From NCBI GenBank assembly GCA_029202545.1, contig CP119311.1:310001-374000 (forward strand): a DNA stretch of 64,000 nt, given 5' to 3'. The notes beneath the pieces are model-generated. The model was not told the origin of the DNA and did no database searches. It worked only from the letters and a program-made list of their open reading frames with translations. This document shows, piece after piece, positions 43,638 through 53,400 of the stretch. The first letter of the stretch is position 1. Each line of letters begins with the position of its first letter. Source of the DNA: Candidatus Pseudobacter hemicellulosilyticus. Its GTDB lineage: Bacteria; Bacteroidota; Bacteroidia; Chitinophagales; Chitinophagaceae. A program made the position numbers and the translations under genes.

Positions 43638-44311
43638 TTTAAACCGTAAAGCAACCTTACCATTTCGATTTCCTTGGCGGAACCAGCCCGTTGAAGGCGA
43701 AGTTTTCCATTCTGGGCATTGAACCGAACCAGATCGGTGTAATTACCGTTGACATGCTCGGCTACCTCATTGATAACCTCCAACCGTTGTGCATCACTCA
43801 TTTGAACGCGGAAGGAATTGACCACCAGGGACAATTGGTCCACGTTTTTAACGGTTTCGGCCAGAATACCCGTATATACTTCTGCCATGAAGGTGACTTC
43901 TTCGGCCGTAAAATGCTGGTCATCTTTAATTAACTTCCACACCCGGCCATACTCATTAACCAACTTCAATTGGGTCTCAGAAATATCCCGTATGCGCTGG
44001 TAGTAGGTGATCAACAGCTTGACCTTGCGCAGTTCATCAAAATAGCTGGCATACTGCTCCCGTTGACGCTCGGACCAATCCGAAATTTCACCCAGCTTCA
44101 ATTTCGACAGTGTATTTTCCAACACCTTCTGCGCATTCTGAAGCCATATTACCGCATTTTGCTGACGCTGTATCGCCAGGTCCAACGCCTTTATGGCCTT
44201 GACCACCGCTGCCTTGATGACTTCATAAATACCTGCATTGGCTTTTTGCGTCGGCGTACAGACCAATGCCAGGCAAAACAACAGCATCACTATATTCCGT
44301 AACTTTTTCAT
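43634..44311 (-). CDS. TraI-like periplasmic conjugation protein, paralogue 1 (225 aa; DUF4141-like)
   Basis: Signal peptide (NIVMLLFCLALVCTPTQKANAG), then a helical body with KALDLAIQRQQNAVIWLQNAQKVLENTL, the TraI/DUF4141 pattern next to traG in CTnDOT-type elements, and a C-terminus ending VRLLYGLK. The SD AGGAGGGGAA precedes the ATG by about 1 to 5 nt. It is likely a periplasmic mating-complex component. It begins 12 nt downstream of the traG stop side. Confidence 0.72.
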   Translation of the reverse strand: MKKLRNIVMLLFCLALVCTPTQKANAGIYEVIKAAVVKAIKALDLAIQRQQNAVIWLQNAQKVLENTLSKLKLGEISDWSERQREQYASYFDELRKVKLLITYYQRIRDISETQLKLVNEYGRVWKLIKDDQHFTAEEVTFMAEVYTGILAETVKNVDQLSLVVNSFRVQMSDAQRLEVINEVAEHVNGNYTDLVRFNAQNGKLRLQRAGSAKEIEMVRLLYGLK

Positions 44312-44322
44312 TTCCCCTCCTG

Positions 44323-46770
44323 TTAATTCCTGTTTGCGGTTACTTCTTCCACCAATTTTTCAATACCTTTCTCCATACTGCCAAACCTCCGGGCATATTC
44401 CAGAACTTTCACCCGCTCCTTACCTTCGGTCGTATAGGCGAAATATTCTGCCGGACACAGTTCGTTTTTGAACACTTTCATGATCTGCCCGCCCACGTCA
44501 ATAAATATTTCCCGGTTATCCTTGTTTACAGACAGTAGTATGGTTTTTCCTTTATCGGACATCCCCAGCGCGGACTGCAGCTTATCAAACTTGTTGACAA
44601 ACTTGCGCATGTCCATCTGGATCTTCACATCCGAATTGTTGATGATTGCATCCTTAATAATTTGTGAGGAAATTAAATCGTCCAATTCCTGGGTGACCAC
44701 ATTGGGTATCCCGTTGAACTTCCGCATGGTCTTAAATGCGTATTGGATAAATTGCGCCATGCCGGACTTTGTGATCGCTTTCCACGCTTCGTCGATAGTT
44801 AATATTTTTCTCACGCCGGGCAGCTTGCGCATCTTGGAGATGACAAGCTCTACACAAATCAGCGCCACCACGCTAAAAATTACCGGGTGATCCTTAATAT
44901 TGTCCAGTTCGATGACCACAAACCGCTGGTGCAGGATCTCCAGATTTTCGTGCGCGTTCAGCAGATAGTCAAATTCGCCACCATCATAATAACTTCTCAG
45001 CACATACAAGAAGTTGTCCACATCAAAGTCCTTGTCCTTGACCCGCTGGGATTCCAGCACCCGCTTATAATCCGCTTGGAGGTAATCATAAAACGTATTG
45101 AAGCAGGGAAACAGGCTCTTGTCCGCTTCCAGCTTCCGATAATAACCCTGCAGGGCATTGGACAAGGCCACATACTCACTGCGGAACAAATGCTCATCAT
45201 CCTGTTTCCAAAGCGCAACCAGGAGGGATTTCAGGCTTTCTTTTTTTTCCGTGTCCAGCACATCACCCGGGGATAGGTAAAAGGGATTGAACTTGATCGG
45301 GTTGGATTCCTCATAGGTATAATAATAGCCTCCCACCAACTCGCACAAACCGCGGTAACTGCCCCCGATGTCTATCGTGACACAATGTGCCCCCTGATCA
45401 TACAAACACCTTAGTATATGGTTCACCGTCATGCTCTTACCTCCGCCCGAGGTGCCGCAAACGATGGTTCCCAAATTTGAGCTGAGACCAGCAGCCCGTG
45501 GCCTATCATAAGGATCGAACGTAACCGGAACGCCGAACCGATCACAGAACCGGATGCCCGTACCTGCAGGATCACTCCGGTAATTGGTTTCCTGGGCCAA
45601 AAAACAGGAAGCCTGGGCGGCAAACGTGTCAAAGCAATCATTCATTGGAAAATCCCCGCCATTGCCCGGAATACCTGCCCAGAACAATTGGGGGGCACCC
45701 CAGGATTCTTCTTTGCTGGTGGCGTCGAGTTGTGCCAATGCTGAGGCAACACCGTTTTTTCGATCCTTCAGTTCCTCCTTGTCATCCGACCACACCATGA
45801 TGTTAAAATGGGCTTTCACCGGCAGCCGCTGCTGAGAAAGCGCTTCATTAAGGAAAGCATTGGTCGCATCCCGGCTGATGGTATTCTCCCGGCTGTAAGC
45901 CGAAAGGGACTGCAGACGAAGGCGCTTGCTTTCCAATCGTTTGATGGTTTGATGTGCATCCTCGACAATGATATACTGGTTGTAGATGTGGTTGAAGGGC
46001 AACATCAGTCCAAGGGAAGCGACAAACCCCAATGGAAATTTCGTGTGATCCGTGCTATACTTATCGTACGTGATCCGGCTGCCGCAGAGCGCGGGTAGGT
46101 CTTCGGCATTCCCCAGCGAAAAAAAGTGGCAGTGGTTTTGCCCGATCTTGATTCCGTCCTTGAAATCCATATCCCGGACAATTTTCTGCTTGCCGGCCCC
46201 ATTCAGGAAAAAATACCGTTCCAACAACCCCACCTGATGTTCGCTGCTGTAGAGTTCATCGGCAGTTAACCGTTTCATCTTCACGTATCCGCTGTCGGTC
46301 ATGATCTGGCGGAACTGACCGCATGCTCCCTCGAACGCTTCCCGGAATGCCGGTTTAAGCGTTTGCTCAGGAGCCACATGGGGCCTGAGCAAATTGGAAA
46401 ACATGCTGCTGGATGGCTTTCGGCCTTCTGCACATTTTGTTAGAAACAGGTATGAGGAATGGCTAAGGTATGGGCGCCCCTCGAAATGTTTATTCGCCGC
46501 TTTTGCCAGAAAGCTTTCATTCCCTGTACTTTCAGGCACCTTGTACGTACTTTCCAGGTACCAGTCCTGTTTATGCAACACGCTATGTTTGGGCAATACC
46601 TTTATGGCTTTTACCCAGAACTGATGCAGGGACTCATAATCGTCATCACTGAGCGTGAAAATCTCCGGAAGCTCCAGCTCAAAAGCAACCGTGATATCCC
46701 CTGCCTTACTTACAATGCAATCGTGTTCAATATCCAGCACCGGAAACAAATCTTTCAACCACTTTTCCAT
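44323..46770 (-). CDS. traG: Conjugation ATPase TraG (VirB4-family)
   Basis: 815 aa. Walker A CGTSGGGKSMTV at about 445-456, then GAHCVTIDIGGSYRGLCE, a Walker B region LTIDEAWKAI (about 650) and VTQELDDLI. N-terminal domain starts MEKWLKDLFPVLDIEHDCIV, typical of TraG/VirB4 of Bacteroidota elements, which power pilus assembly and substrate transfer. Start chosen at ATG 46770 because a GGAGGTG lies directly upstream; an ATG at 46782 would add 4 residues. It is translated towards the TraI-like paralogues. Confidence 0.95.
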   Translation of the reverse strand: MEKWLKDLFPVLDIEHDCIVSKAGDITVAFELELPEIFTLSDDDYESLHQFWVKAIKVLPKHSVLHKQDWYLESTYKVPESTGNESFLAKAANKHFEGRPYLSHSSYLFLTKCAEGRKPSSSMFSNLLRPHVAPEQTLKPAFREAFEGACGQFRQIMTDSGYVKMKRLTADELYSSEHQVGLLERYFFLNGAGKQKIVRDMDFKDGIKIGQNHCHFFSLGNAEDLPALCGSRITYDKYSTDHTKFPLGFVASLGLMLPFNHIYNQYIIVEDAHQTIKRLESKRLRLQSLSAYSRENTISRDATNAFLNEALSQQRLPVKAHFNIMVWSDDKEELKDRKNGVASALAQLDATSKEESWGAPQLFWAGIPGNGGDFPMNDCFDTFAAQASCFLAQETNYRSDPAGTGIRFCDRFGVPVTFDPYDRPRAAGLSSNLGTIVCGTSGGGKSMTVNHILRCLYDQGAHCVTIDIGGSYRGLCELVGGYYYTYEESNPIKFNPFYLSPGDVLDTEKKESLKSLLVALWKQDDEHLFRSEYVALSNALQGYYRKLEADKSLFPCFNTFYDYLQADYKRVLESQRVKDKDFDVDNFLYVLRSYYDGGEFDYLLNAHENLEILHQRFVVIELDNIKDHPVIFSVVALICVELVISKMRKLPGVRKILTIDEAWKAITKSGMAQFIQYAFKTMRKFNGIPNVVTQELDDLISSQIIKDAIINNSDVKIQMDMRKFVNKFDKLQSALGMSDKGKTILLSVNKDNREIFIDVGGQIMKVFKNELCPAEYFAYTTEGKERVKVLEYARRFGSMEKGIEKLVEEVTANRN

Positions 46771-46832
46771 ACTCACCTCCATTTCTTACTACACATTCAT
46801 TTAACCCATGCCGCGACACATGTCCCGGCAGG

Positions 46833-47606
46833 TCATCTTCCCATACCTCTCCCTTTGCCTTTCTTGCCTTCGTCGAGTTTCCATTTTTTGTTACGCTCAA
46901 TTAAGCGTGGAACATCGGTCTCTTCCCAGGGTATCACTTTGGCCCGATATTCAAGTTTCGGCGGAGTTTCCATCAGGTAGTCCTTCAAATACGCACAGTC
47001 CTTTCCGTAAAAACCAATTGGATCCAGTGATTTAATTCCAGGAAACTCCACCGCAATGGTATCTTTTGGAAATTCAACGATCTCCCGGAAATCCAGAATC
47101 TTCGGCTGTCTACCGACCTGATCGTAGGCTATGCGTACCTTATCGGCGTAATAATCATTATCGGAAAAACGGATAACGGGAATATCGACGGTGGGACGGA
47201 AAGCCCGCTGTTCAGTATCCACCACGTAAGTATTCCCATCAATGTCCAATATAGGCAGAACCCCTTCCATCCTTTTTCGGACAACCTCCTGATCCACGAT
47301 AACCTCATAATCAGACTTGCCCAATACGGCTTCCGGCAACTTCCCATATTTGGCTGCCATTGCATCCGGATCCAATTCCGTTAACCACTTGACGGTTACC
47401 CAAACTGAATTTTCTCCCTGACTACCTTCCTTGGAAAAACTACGCCGCTGCGTATCATACCAAAAGCCATAACCATCGTCCAAGACACTCATGTTACTTA
47501 TTGCTAAAGCATTCTGCTTGTTAGCCTGTTCCACCAACAGGCCATTACTGGCGTCTACAAGGAACACCGTTCCTTTCAATGCTATTTGTGGAAGTTCTCT
47601 TTCCAT
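46833..47606 (-). CDS. Tandem ICE paralogue 4 (about 257 aa), unknown family
   Basis: The MERELPQ start (ATG 47606) matches the other three copies. Shared blocks: LDPDAMAAKYGK, GKSDYEVIVDQEVV at the middle, an internal beta-hairpin (VLPILDIDGNTYVVD) and a C-terminal PPKLEYRAKVIPWEE. No known catalytic motif; alternating beta strands suggest a soluble binding protein. Homologues occur beside traG in Bacteroidota ICEs. Sequence is about 30-40% like the other copies by eye (not calculated). The C-terminus is basic (KGKGRGMGR). Confidence 0.5.
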   Translation of the reverse strand: MERELPQIALKGTVFLVDASNGLLVEQANKQNALAISNMSVLDDGYGFWYDTQRRSFSKEGSQGENSVWVTVKWLTELDPDAMAAKYGKLPEAVLGKSDYEVIVDQEVVRKRMEGVLPILDIDGNTYVVDTEQRAFRPTVDIPVIRFSDNDYYADKVRIAYDQVGRQPKILDFREIVEFPKDTIAVEFPGIKSLDPIGFYGKDCAYLKDYLMETPPKLEYRAKVIPWEETDVPRLIERNKKWKLDEGKKGKGRGMGR

Positions 47607-47665
47607 GCAACCTACCATTTAATCATAATCCAATACCCTGTTACCGCATTCCGCTCGTCTGTACA

Positions 47666-48427
47666 CTACCGTTTCGGTTTTCGACCTTTGCTTTTTTTCG
47701 CTTTTTTCGCCATTCTTTTCTTATTTATTTCAATGCTTGTCAGAACACCACTTTCTTCCACACCGACTTCCTTTGCTATGTGCAATAACTTTGGTGGGAA
47801 TTGCATAGCTGTAAGTTTCAAATTAAGGTTCCACTCACGGCTATAGGTTACCGGGTCCAAAACGGCCAACGGAGGTATGTCGATATAGACGATACCTTCC
47901 GGAACTGCTGTAATTGTGTCATGGTCGAGTTCAGGCACCACTTTTAGGATCGGATCGTACGGCACAACGATACCTTCGAGGGGACCGTAATCATTAGACA
48001 AGTCAATACCCGAGTCAATAGACTTACGCAGCGGCCTCAAATAGTCGCCGTCCAATTCGTACTGTTCGCCAAGGATGTCCACCCTAACGTGTTTCCCTTT
48101 TAACATCCGGTTCAGGGCATCTTTATCGACAATAATATCAAAATCACTTTTGCCGATCACCTCATCGAGGGGCTTATCGTACTTTTCTGACATGGTTTGC
48201 GGATCATAGTGTGCCAACCAGTTAACAGTCACATATTCGGAACCTGAATAATTAATTAAAGCTCCACTGCTCTTTTTGAACTCAAATCCATAACCATTTT
48301 CCAGCAGATCCATGTTGAAAATAGACAGCTGCGTATTCGGATAGTGTTTCATCCGAAAACAGCTGCTATAGACATCCACCTGGAAAACATATCCCATAAT
48401 ATCGAACTCCGGCAATTCCCTTTCCAT
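47666..48427 (-). CDS. Tandem ICE paralogue 3 (253 aa), unknown family
   Basis: Starts MERELPEFDIMGYVFQVDV. Shared with the others: LAHYDPQTMSEKYDK, GKSDFDIIVDKDAL and VRVDILGEQYELD, ending with a Lys-rich basic tail (KRMAKKAKKSKGRKPKR). It has an AGGAATAGG ahead of the ATG. Separated from its downstream paralogue by 59 nt and from the upstream one by 104 nt. No signal peptide. Confidence 0.5.
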   Translation of the reverse strand: MERELPEFDIMGYVFQVDVYSSCFRMKHYPNTQLSIFNMDLLENGYGFEFKKSSGALINYSGSEYVTVNWLAHYDPQTMSEKYDKPLDEVIGKSDFDIIVDKDALNRMLKGKHVRVDILGEQYELDGDYLRPLRKSIDSGIDLSNDYGPLEGIVVPYDPILKVVPELDHDTITAVPEGIVYIDIPPLAVLDPVTYSREWNLNLKLTAMQFPPKLLHIAKEVGVEESGVLTSIEINKKRMAKKAKKSKGRKPKR

Positions 48428-48531
48428 CCTATTCCTGCATTATGTTTCTTCTACCCGCTTATTTTTTGCAACCTCTTTCATTTTACGCAGCAGTGCCCAT
48501 TTCATCCGCCGCCACTCAACCGACAGCCACG

Positions 48532-49311
48532 TTAGCGCCTTAGTTTCCGTCCCTTCTTTTTTGCAGGTTTCTGTTCCATCCTTTTGCGGTTTTCTTCTAT
48601 GCGTTGCAGTATCCCGCTTTCTGCCCAGGGAATGACCTTTGCTTCATGTATCAGTTTAGGTGGGTGCCGCATGGCAGCCATTTTAACCTCGTCATCTAAC
48701 TCACGGCGATAACCCATAGGGATCAATACGTCAATTCCTGGTATTTCGATAAGTACCAAATTTTCAGGTATCTCTGTTACAGAATTCATATCAAGACGCT
48801 GTACCTGCTTGAGAACCGGGTCATAGGGTAGTCTGTAGCCAGTTGTCCAACGGTCTACGTCATTAAGGCGAATACCCGTTGAGTCGAAGCTGCCCCGTGG
48901 CCTTAAATAAGGTATTGAAGAAAAGAGGCGTTCTGCAATTTCAAACGTTTCTCCAAGGATTTTTACCCAAGGCCGTTCGCCCCTCAGCATCCGATTGAGT
49001 AAACGCTTATTGACAATAATGTCGAAATCACTTTTGCCAAGCACTTTGTCCAACGATTTATGATACTTTGCTGCCATCGCCTCCGGGTCGTAATGGGCCA
49101 ACCAACGGACATTCACATGTGGATCGGTTAAATGCCTGGTCATATCCCTTTCTTCCCGACCATAATGAAAGCTGTAACCATCTTTGGACAGCTTCATATT
49201 GAAAATAGATAGCTGCCTGCTTGGGAATTCCTTGACCCGAAAACAGCTGTTTTGTACATCAGCCTGAAAAATTATCCCATGCTGCTCGAATTCCGGCAAT
49301 TGCTTTTTCAT
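48532..49311 (-). CDS. Tandem ICE paralogue 2 (259 aa), unknown family
   Basis: Starts MKKQLPEFEQHGIIFQADV. Very close in pattern to paralogue 3: WLAHYDPEAMAAKYHKSLD, LGKSDFDIIVNKRLLNRMLRGE and a PPKLIHEAKVIPWAES element near the C-terminus, with a basic tail (KPAKKKGRKLRR). It follows paralogue 1 by 22 nt. Confidence 0.5.
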   Translation of the reverse strand: MKKQLPEFEQHGIIFQADVQNSCFRVKEFPSRQLSIFNMKLSKDGYSFHYGREERDMTRHLTDPHVNVRWLAHYDPEAMAAKYHKSLDKVLGKSDFDIIVNKRLLNRMLRGERPWVKILGETFEIAERLFSSIPYLRPRGSFDSTGIRLNDVDRWTTGYRLPYDPVLKQVQRLDMNSVTEIPENLVLIEIPGIDVLIPMGYRRELDDEVKMAAMRHPPKLIHEAKVIPWAESGILQRIEENRKRMEQKPAKKKGRKLRR

Positions 49312-49333
49312 GTGTATTCCGTTATCCCGTATG

Positions 49334-50101
49334 CTATAAACCCTTCCTTTTACCTTTGCGCTTTTTCAGCTTAATCAACAAACTGTTTGCTATCGCAGTC
49401 ATCTGACGATAATGGATCACTTCGGAATGATGATGAGCCTTGGGTGGATTCAATTTAATCCGTTTATATAAATCGAAACCACGCTTCTTGTTAAACCCTA
49501 TCCGATCCAATTCTTCGAGCAGTGGCACACGCACGATCTTGTAATCTGCCGGCCTTCTCAAAACTTCTTGAGGAGTCGCATCCACCATACATCGCCTTTC
49601 CAAATTGTACGGGATTTCATAAGCATGCAATTCCTCAAACCGTTCAAGATACGCTGTGGTAATGTTTGGCAAGTCAAGCCGATGTAGCGGTTTTAATATG
49701 CCGCCTTCAATATCCACGGTGTAAACCTGGCCCAGAATCTCTATCGTTGGTAATTTACCACGTAGCCGTTCTTTGAGTACCTCCTTATTAACCAGCACAT
49801 CAAAATCATTCATTTTCTTGATAATGGCCAAAGGCGTTTTATACTTCATTGCCATTCCTTCCGGATCAAGTGCTGTCAGCTGCGGAACATGGAATATCAC
49901 AACGCCATCGCCATTCTCCCAAGGTTTGGCGATACGGCCCGTTTTATTGTTGAAATGCAGGATATAACGGTTTTTTTCTTCCGGCAGATCAAAGAGCCAT
50001 TCGAAACTACTCGCATCTTCCTTCATAGCGATTTGTGCCGTATCCACATCCACCGTGAATACCACACCATTCAACTCAAAGTCAGGCAATTCTCTTTCCA
50101 C
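49334..50101 (-). CDS. Tandem ICE paralogue 1 (255 aa), unknown family
   Basis: Starts at GTG 50101 (MERELPDFELNGVVFTVDV), with the common N-terminal motif. Shared blocks: LTALDPEGMAMKYKTP, MNDFDVLVNKEVLKERLRGKLP, and a C-terminal PPKAHHHSEVIHY; the tail is basic (LKKRKGKRKGL). It is the most divergent of the four copies. It follows traF by 6 nt and is co-transcribed with it. Confidence 0.5.
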   Translation of the reverse strand: MERELPDFELNGVVFTVDVDTAQIAMKEDASSFEWLFDLPEEKNRYILHFNNKTGRIAKPWENGDGVVIFHVPQLTALDPEGMAMKYKTPLAIIKKMNDFDVLVNKEVLKERLRGKLPTIEILGQVYTVDIEGGILKPLHRLDLPNITTAYLERFEELHAYEIPYNLERRCMVDATPQEVLRRPADYKIVRVPLLEELDRIGFNKKRGFDLYKRIKLNPPKAHHHSEVIHYRQMTAIANSLLIKLKKRKGKRKGL

Positions 50102-50107
50102 AACTGA

Positions 50108-50431
50108 CTAATTATCCTTTTTATAGAACACACTCCGCTCAATGCTCCGTACGCAATTAGGCACCATTTTTCTCGCCATGGCCTTCATCAGTCCGTATTC
50201 CCCATATTTTTTGCTCAACGCAAATATCCTGACCGTTCCAACCACACCGATTATTCCTGTTACAACCACACAGACATATTGGTTGATACCGATTAGGTAA
50301 AGGATAACGAACACGAGGAGCAGACCCATGATCACCCCGCCCAGGTACCAGATGTACTGCGCTTTAAGCCCGCGGAACTCGATGGATTTATTGATCCCTT
50401 TGTTGATCTGATAGATACTTGTTGCTGCCAT
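50108..50431 (-). CDS. traF: Conjugative transposon protein TraF (DUF4133)
   Basis: 107 aa with YQINKGINKSIEFRGLKAQYI and two adjacent membrane segments (VIMGLLLVFVILYLIGI, CVVVTGIIGVVGTVRIF), the TraF/DUF4133 signature. ATG at 50431 overlaps the methylase stop (TGATG), so translation is coupled. An upstream GTG at 50434 is less likely. It is an inner-membrane part of the mating complex. Confidence 0.85.
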   Translation of the reverse strand: MAATSIYQINKGINKSIEFRGLKAQYIWYLGGVIMGLLLVFVILYLIGINQYVCVVVTGIIGVVGTVRIFALSKKYGEYGLMKAMARKMVPNCVRSIERSVFYKKDN

Positions 50432-53400
50432 CACATTCTGATTTTCTTTTTTGCTTTTACTTCCTGGTTTTCCGAACCCGGCATACGCACAATCATGACA
50501 GTGCCATTGGACAAACCCGCCTCCATCAACGTCTTTAGGGAAGCAGGAGCGGATGGCCCAATGGATGGCGCCATGATCGCCTGCCGAGGCTGCTCAGCCG
50601 GTAGCTGATCCTGTCCGTCCCCCTCACCAATTCTTATAGCGTTTATTTTGTCGTTGATCTCGCGTCCCAACTGTTCTGCCTCCGCCTTTTTATCGCTTAA
50701 CATCGTTTCTTTTTCAAATGGGCGTCCCAGCATCGCATTCAGCCGGAGGATATCTTCGGCAGTATCCTGCAGGTCCTTGTCATATTTTTCACGCAACTCC
50801 ACGCAACGATCAATGGCATTCAGGAAATTCCGCGCAGCCAACTTTAGATTCCCCATGTTCGGGACACCATTATTGTAGGTGTACCGTATCCCGGTCTCAG
50901 GACTGATGGCCGCCAAGCGGTTTTCCTCAGTGGATACCTTTCCAGCATAATCCCGGCTCACCACATGCTGGATGACCAAGCGGAATCCATAGAGTTCACC
51001 CAATGGCTTTTCTTCAGACTCCTCCCGACCGGGCTTCCATTTTAAATACTGATCAACCACGTACCTGCCAATCACTTCAGGGTCGGGGGAAGATTCGCTG
51101 TACAGCTTGATTGGATTAACTTTGCTTCCATCCTTTGCCAACAGCAGAACCGATTGATAACGAGCAACATCTTTTTCCAATTTTCCAAGGACGTTTCCGA
51201 TCTCGCCGCGTTCCCGCCCAAGTCCGTCCAATCGTTCCCGAACCCGTACCTGCTCCCTGAAATGCAATGTCCGCAAGCTTTCCAGGCTCAATATTTCCTG
51301 GTCCAGCTTTGCTTTCTTCAGTAAGGTTGTGTCACCTGACAAAAGAGCAATATATTCACTGATCACCATACCCGATTGTTCATCCATTGCCCCCTCATCA
51401 ATTCGGCGCACATTCACCGAATTATTCTTCAGCTGATTAATGAAAATGAGTTTATTCTTAATCAAATTGAAACGATAAGCGTCCAGCGACTGTTGGGTGG
51501 CATAGATAAACTTCCGGACCTTGTTCCCGTAGTGGTCCCGGGCAACCCAGTTGCCTTGCCTGGCGCCGCGACCATCACGCTGCTCCATGTCGGAAGGACG
51601 CCAGGGGATGGTAATGTCGTGCTGGCCCACTACACGATCCTGCACATTGTTGCCCACCCCCAGTTTATCCGTGCTTCCGATCAGGATGCGAATCTCACCA
51701 CTTTTCATCTTCCTGAATAGCTCCAATTTCTTCGCATCCGACCATTGGTGAATAAAAGTAATTTCCGCCTCCGGAATACCGCCCTGGGTAAGTTTATCCC
51801 GCAAATCGTTATATAGATTAAAACCATCCGTACCGGGAGTACCGGAATCGCAGAAAATCAATTGCGTCCCCTTATAAGGTGTACTTTCCTGATAGATCTC
51901 GATGACCTTCCGGCTGCAGGCGTTGACCTTGTTACCGGGATGATCCCCAAACAACTCGGGATTGATCAGCCGCATGTCCGTAGCCATCTTAGTCGCGTAA
52001 TTAGTAGCGATCAGCATGCGGGCTTTCTGCTCCGTCGCAGTCAACGGAAGGCGCCCCAGCAAAGTTGCATCACCATTCCGGGCAAAAGCCACCAACTGCC
52101 TTCCAAACGCCAACTGCTCATCACTGGGTGGTAGGTTAACCAGAATTTCTTCAATCTGGGGCTTTTCCAGTGCAATATGTTTAGCCGTTTTGTAATCCGC
52201 AATCTCGGCGTAAAACGTAGCCAATTCCGGAACTTTGATAAATTCCCTGAAACGCTCCTTGACGATAATTTCGTTTGTTACCCCTAACTCAAAATCCGTG
52301 GATTTACGGGCATAAACGGCAGCCCAAGCATCAAAATTCACGATGTCCTGCCGGAGCAACTCCTTGGGGCGCTGGTATTTGAAAAGCAGGTATAATTCGG
52401 TCAGGCTATTCGATATGGGCGTACCGGACAGGAAGGTGGCACATTGATCACTGTTGAACCGTCCCTGAAGTTCCCGAATGGCGTAAAGCAGATTCAGTGC
52501 CCGCTGGCTGCCGGACTGGTTACCCAGTCCAGCCACCCGGTTATGGCGTGTGGTGAACGTTAGATTTTTGAACATATGGCTTTCATCAACAAACAGGTGG
52601 TCCACCTGCATGCTACGGAAATCCACCTCTTTATCTTTTTTGTGCTCAAGGCGATGTTGCGCCTCTTTTAGGGTGGCCGCGAGGTTTTCCTCCCGGATAC
52701 GCAAACCTTTCAGCATCACCTTGTGGATACGCTCCCCTTTGGCTTGCAATACGCTCAGGTCTGCAGACAGATTCATCAATTCCCGTTCAAGCACTTCAAC
52801 CATGATCTCCCCGGATTGGGGGATCATGCTAAACTGTTCATGGGTCAGGATGATACAGTCCCAGTTGTTGTTTTTAATTTCCTGAAAAATGCGCTTGCGT
52901 TGACCAGGTGTGAAATCTTCCTTTCCAGGAAATAGGATTTTTGCTTGGGGGTATGCTTTACGAAAGGTTTCAGCAACCTGCATCACGTTTGCCTTTTTAG
53001 CCACAATCATGGGTTTATTGGCGATACGTAGCCTCCGCATCTCCATGGCCGTGATTGCCATCAGCAATGTTTTTCCAAGCCCGACTTCATGGTCGATAAT
53101 TCCGCCCCGGTTAACGATCAGCCGCCATGCGCCATCACGTTGCGAATTATACAGCTGCTTAACACCCAGGTTGGTCAGATCCAGACCCGGAAACGTCAGG
53201 TGGCTTCCATCGTATTGCCGAAGGCGGTAGCAGTTAAACTGATCGTTATACTTGTCCACCAGTTTCTGCTTGTCTTCATCCGGGAGCCCTGCCAGCCAAC
53301 CCGTGAAACCCCGGCGGATTTTTTCAATCTTTTCGTGTGCCAACCGGGTGGATTCGTTATCCGCAATCCGTATCTTGTTCCCGTCCTTATCCGCCACCTC

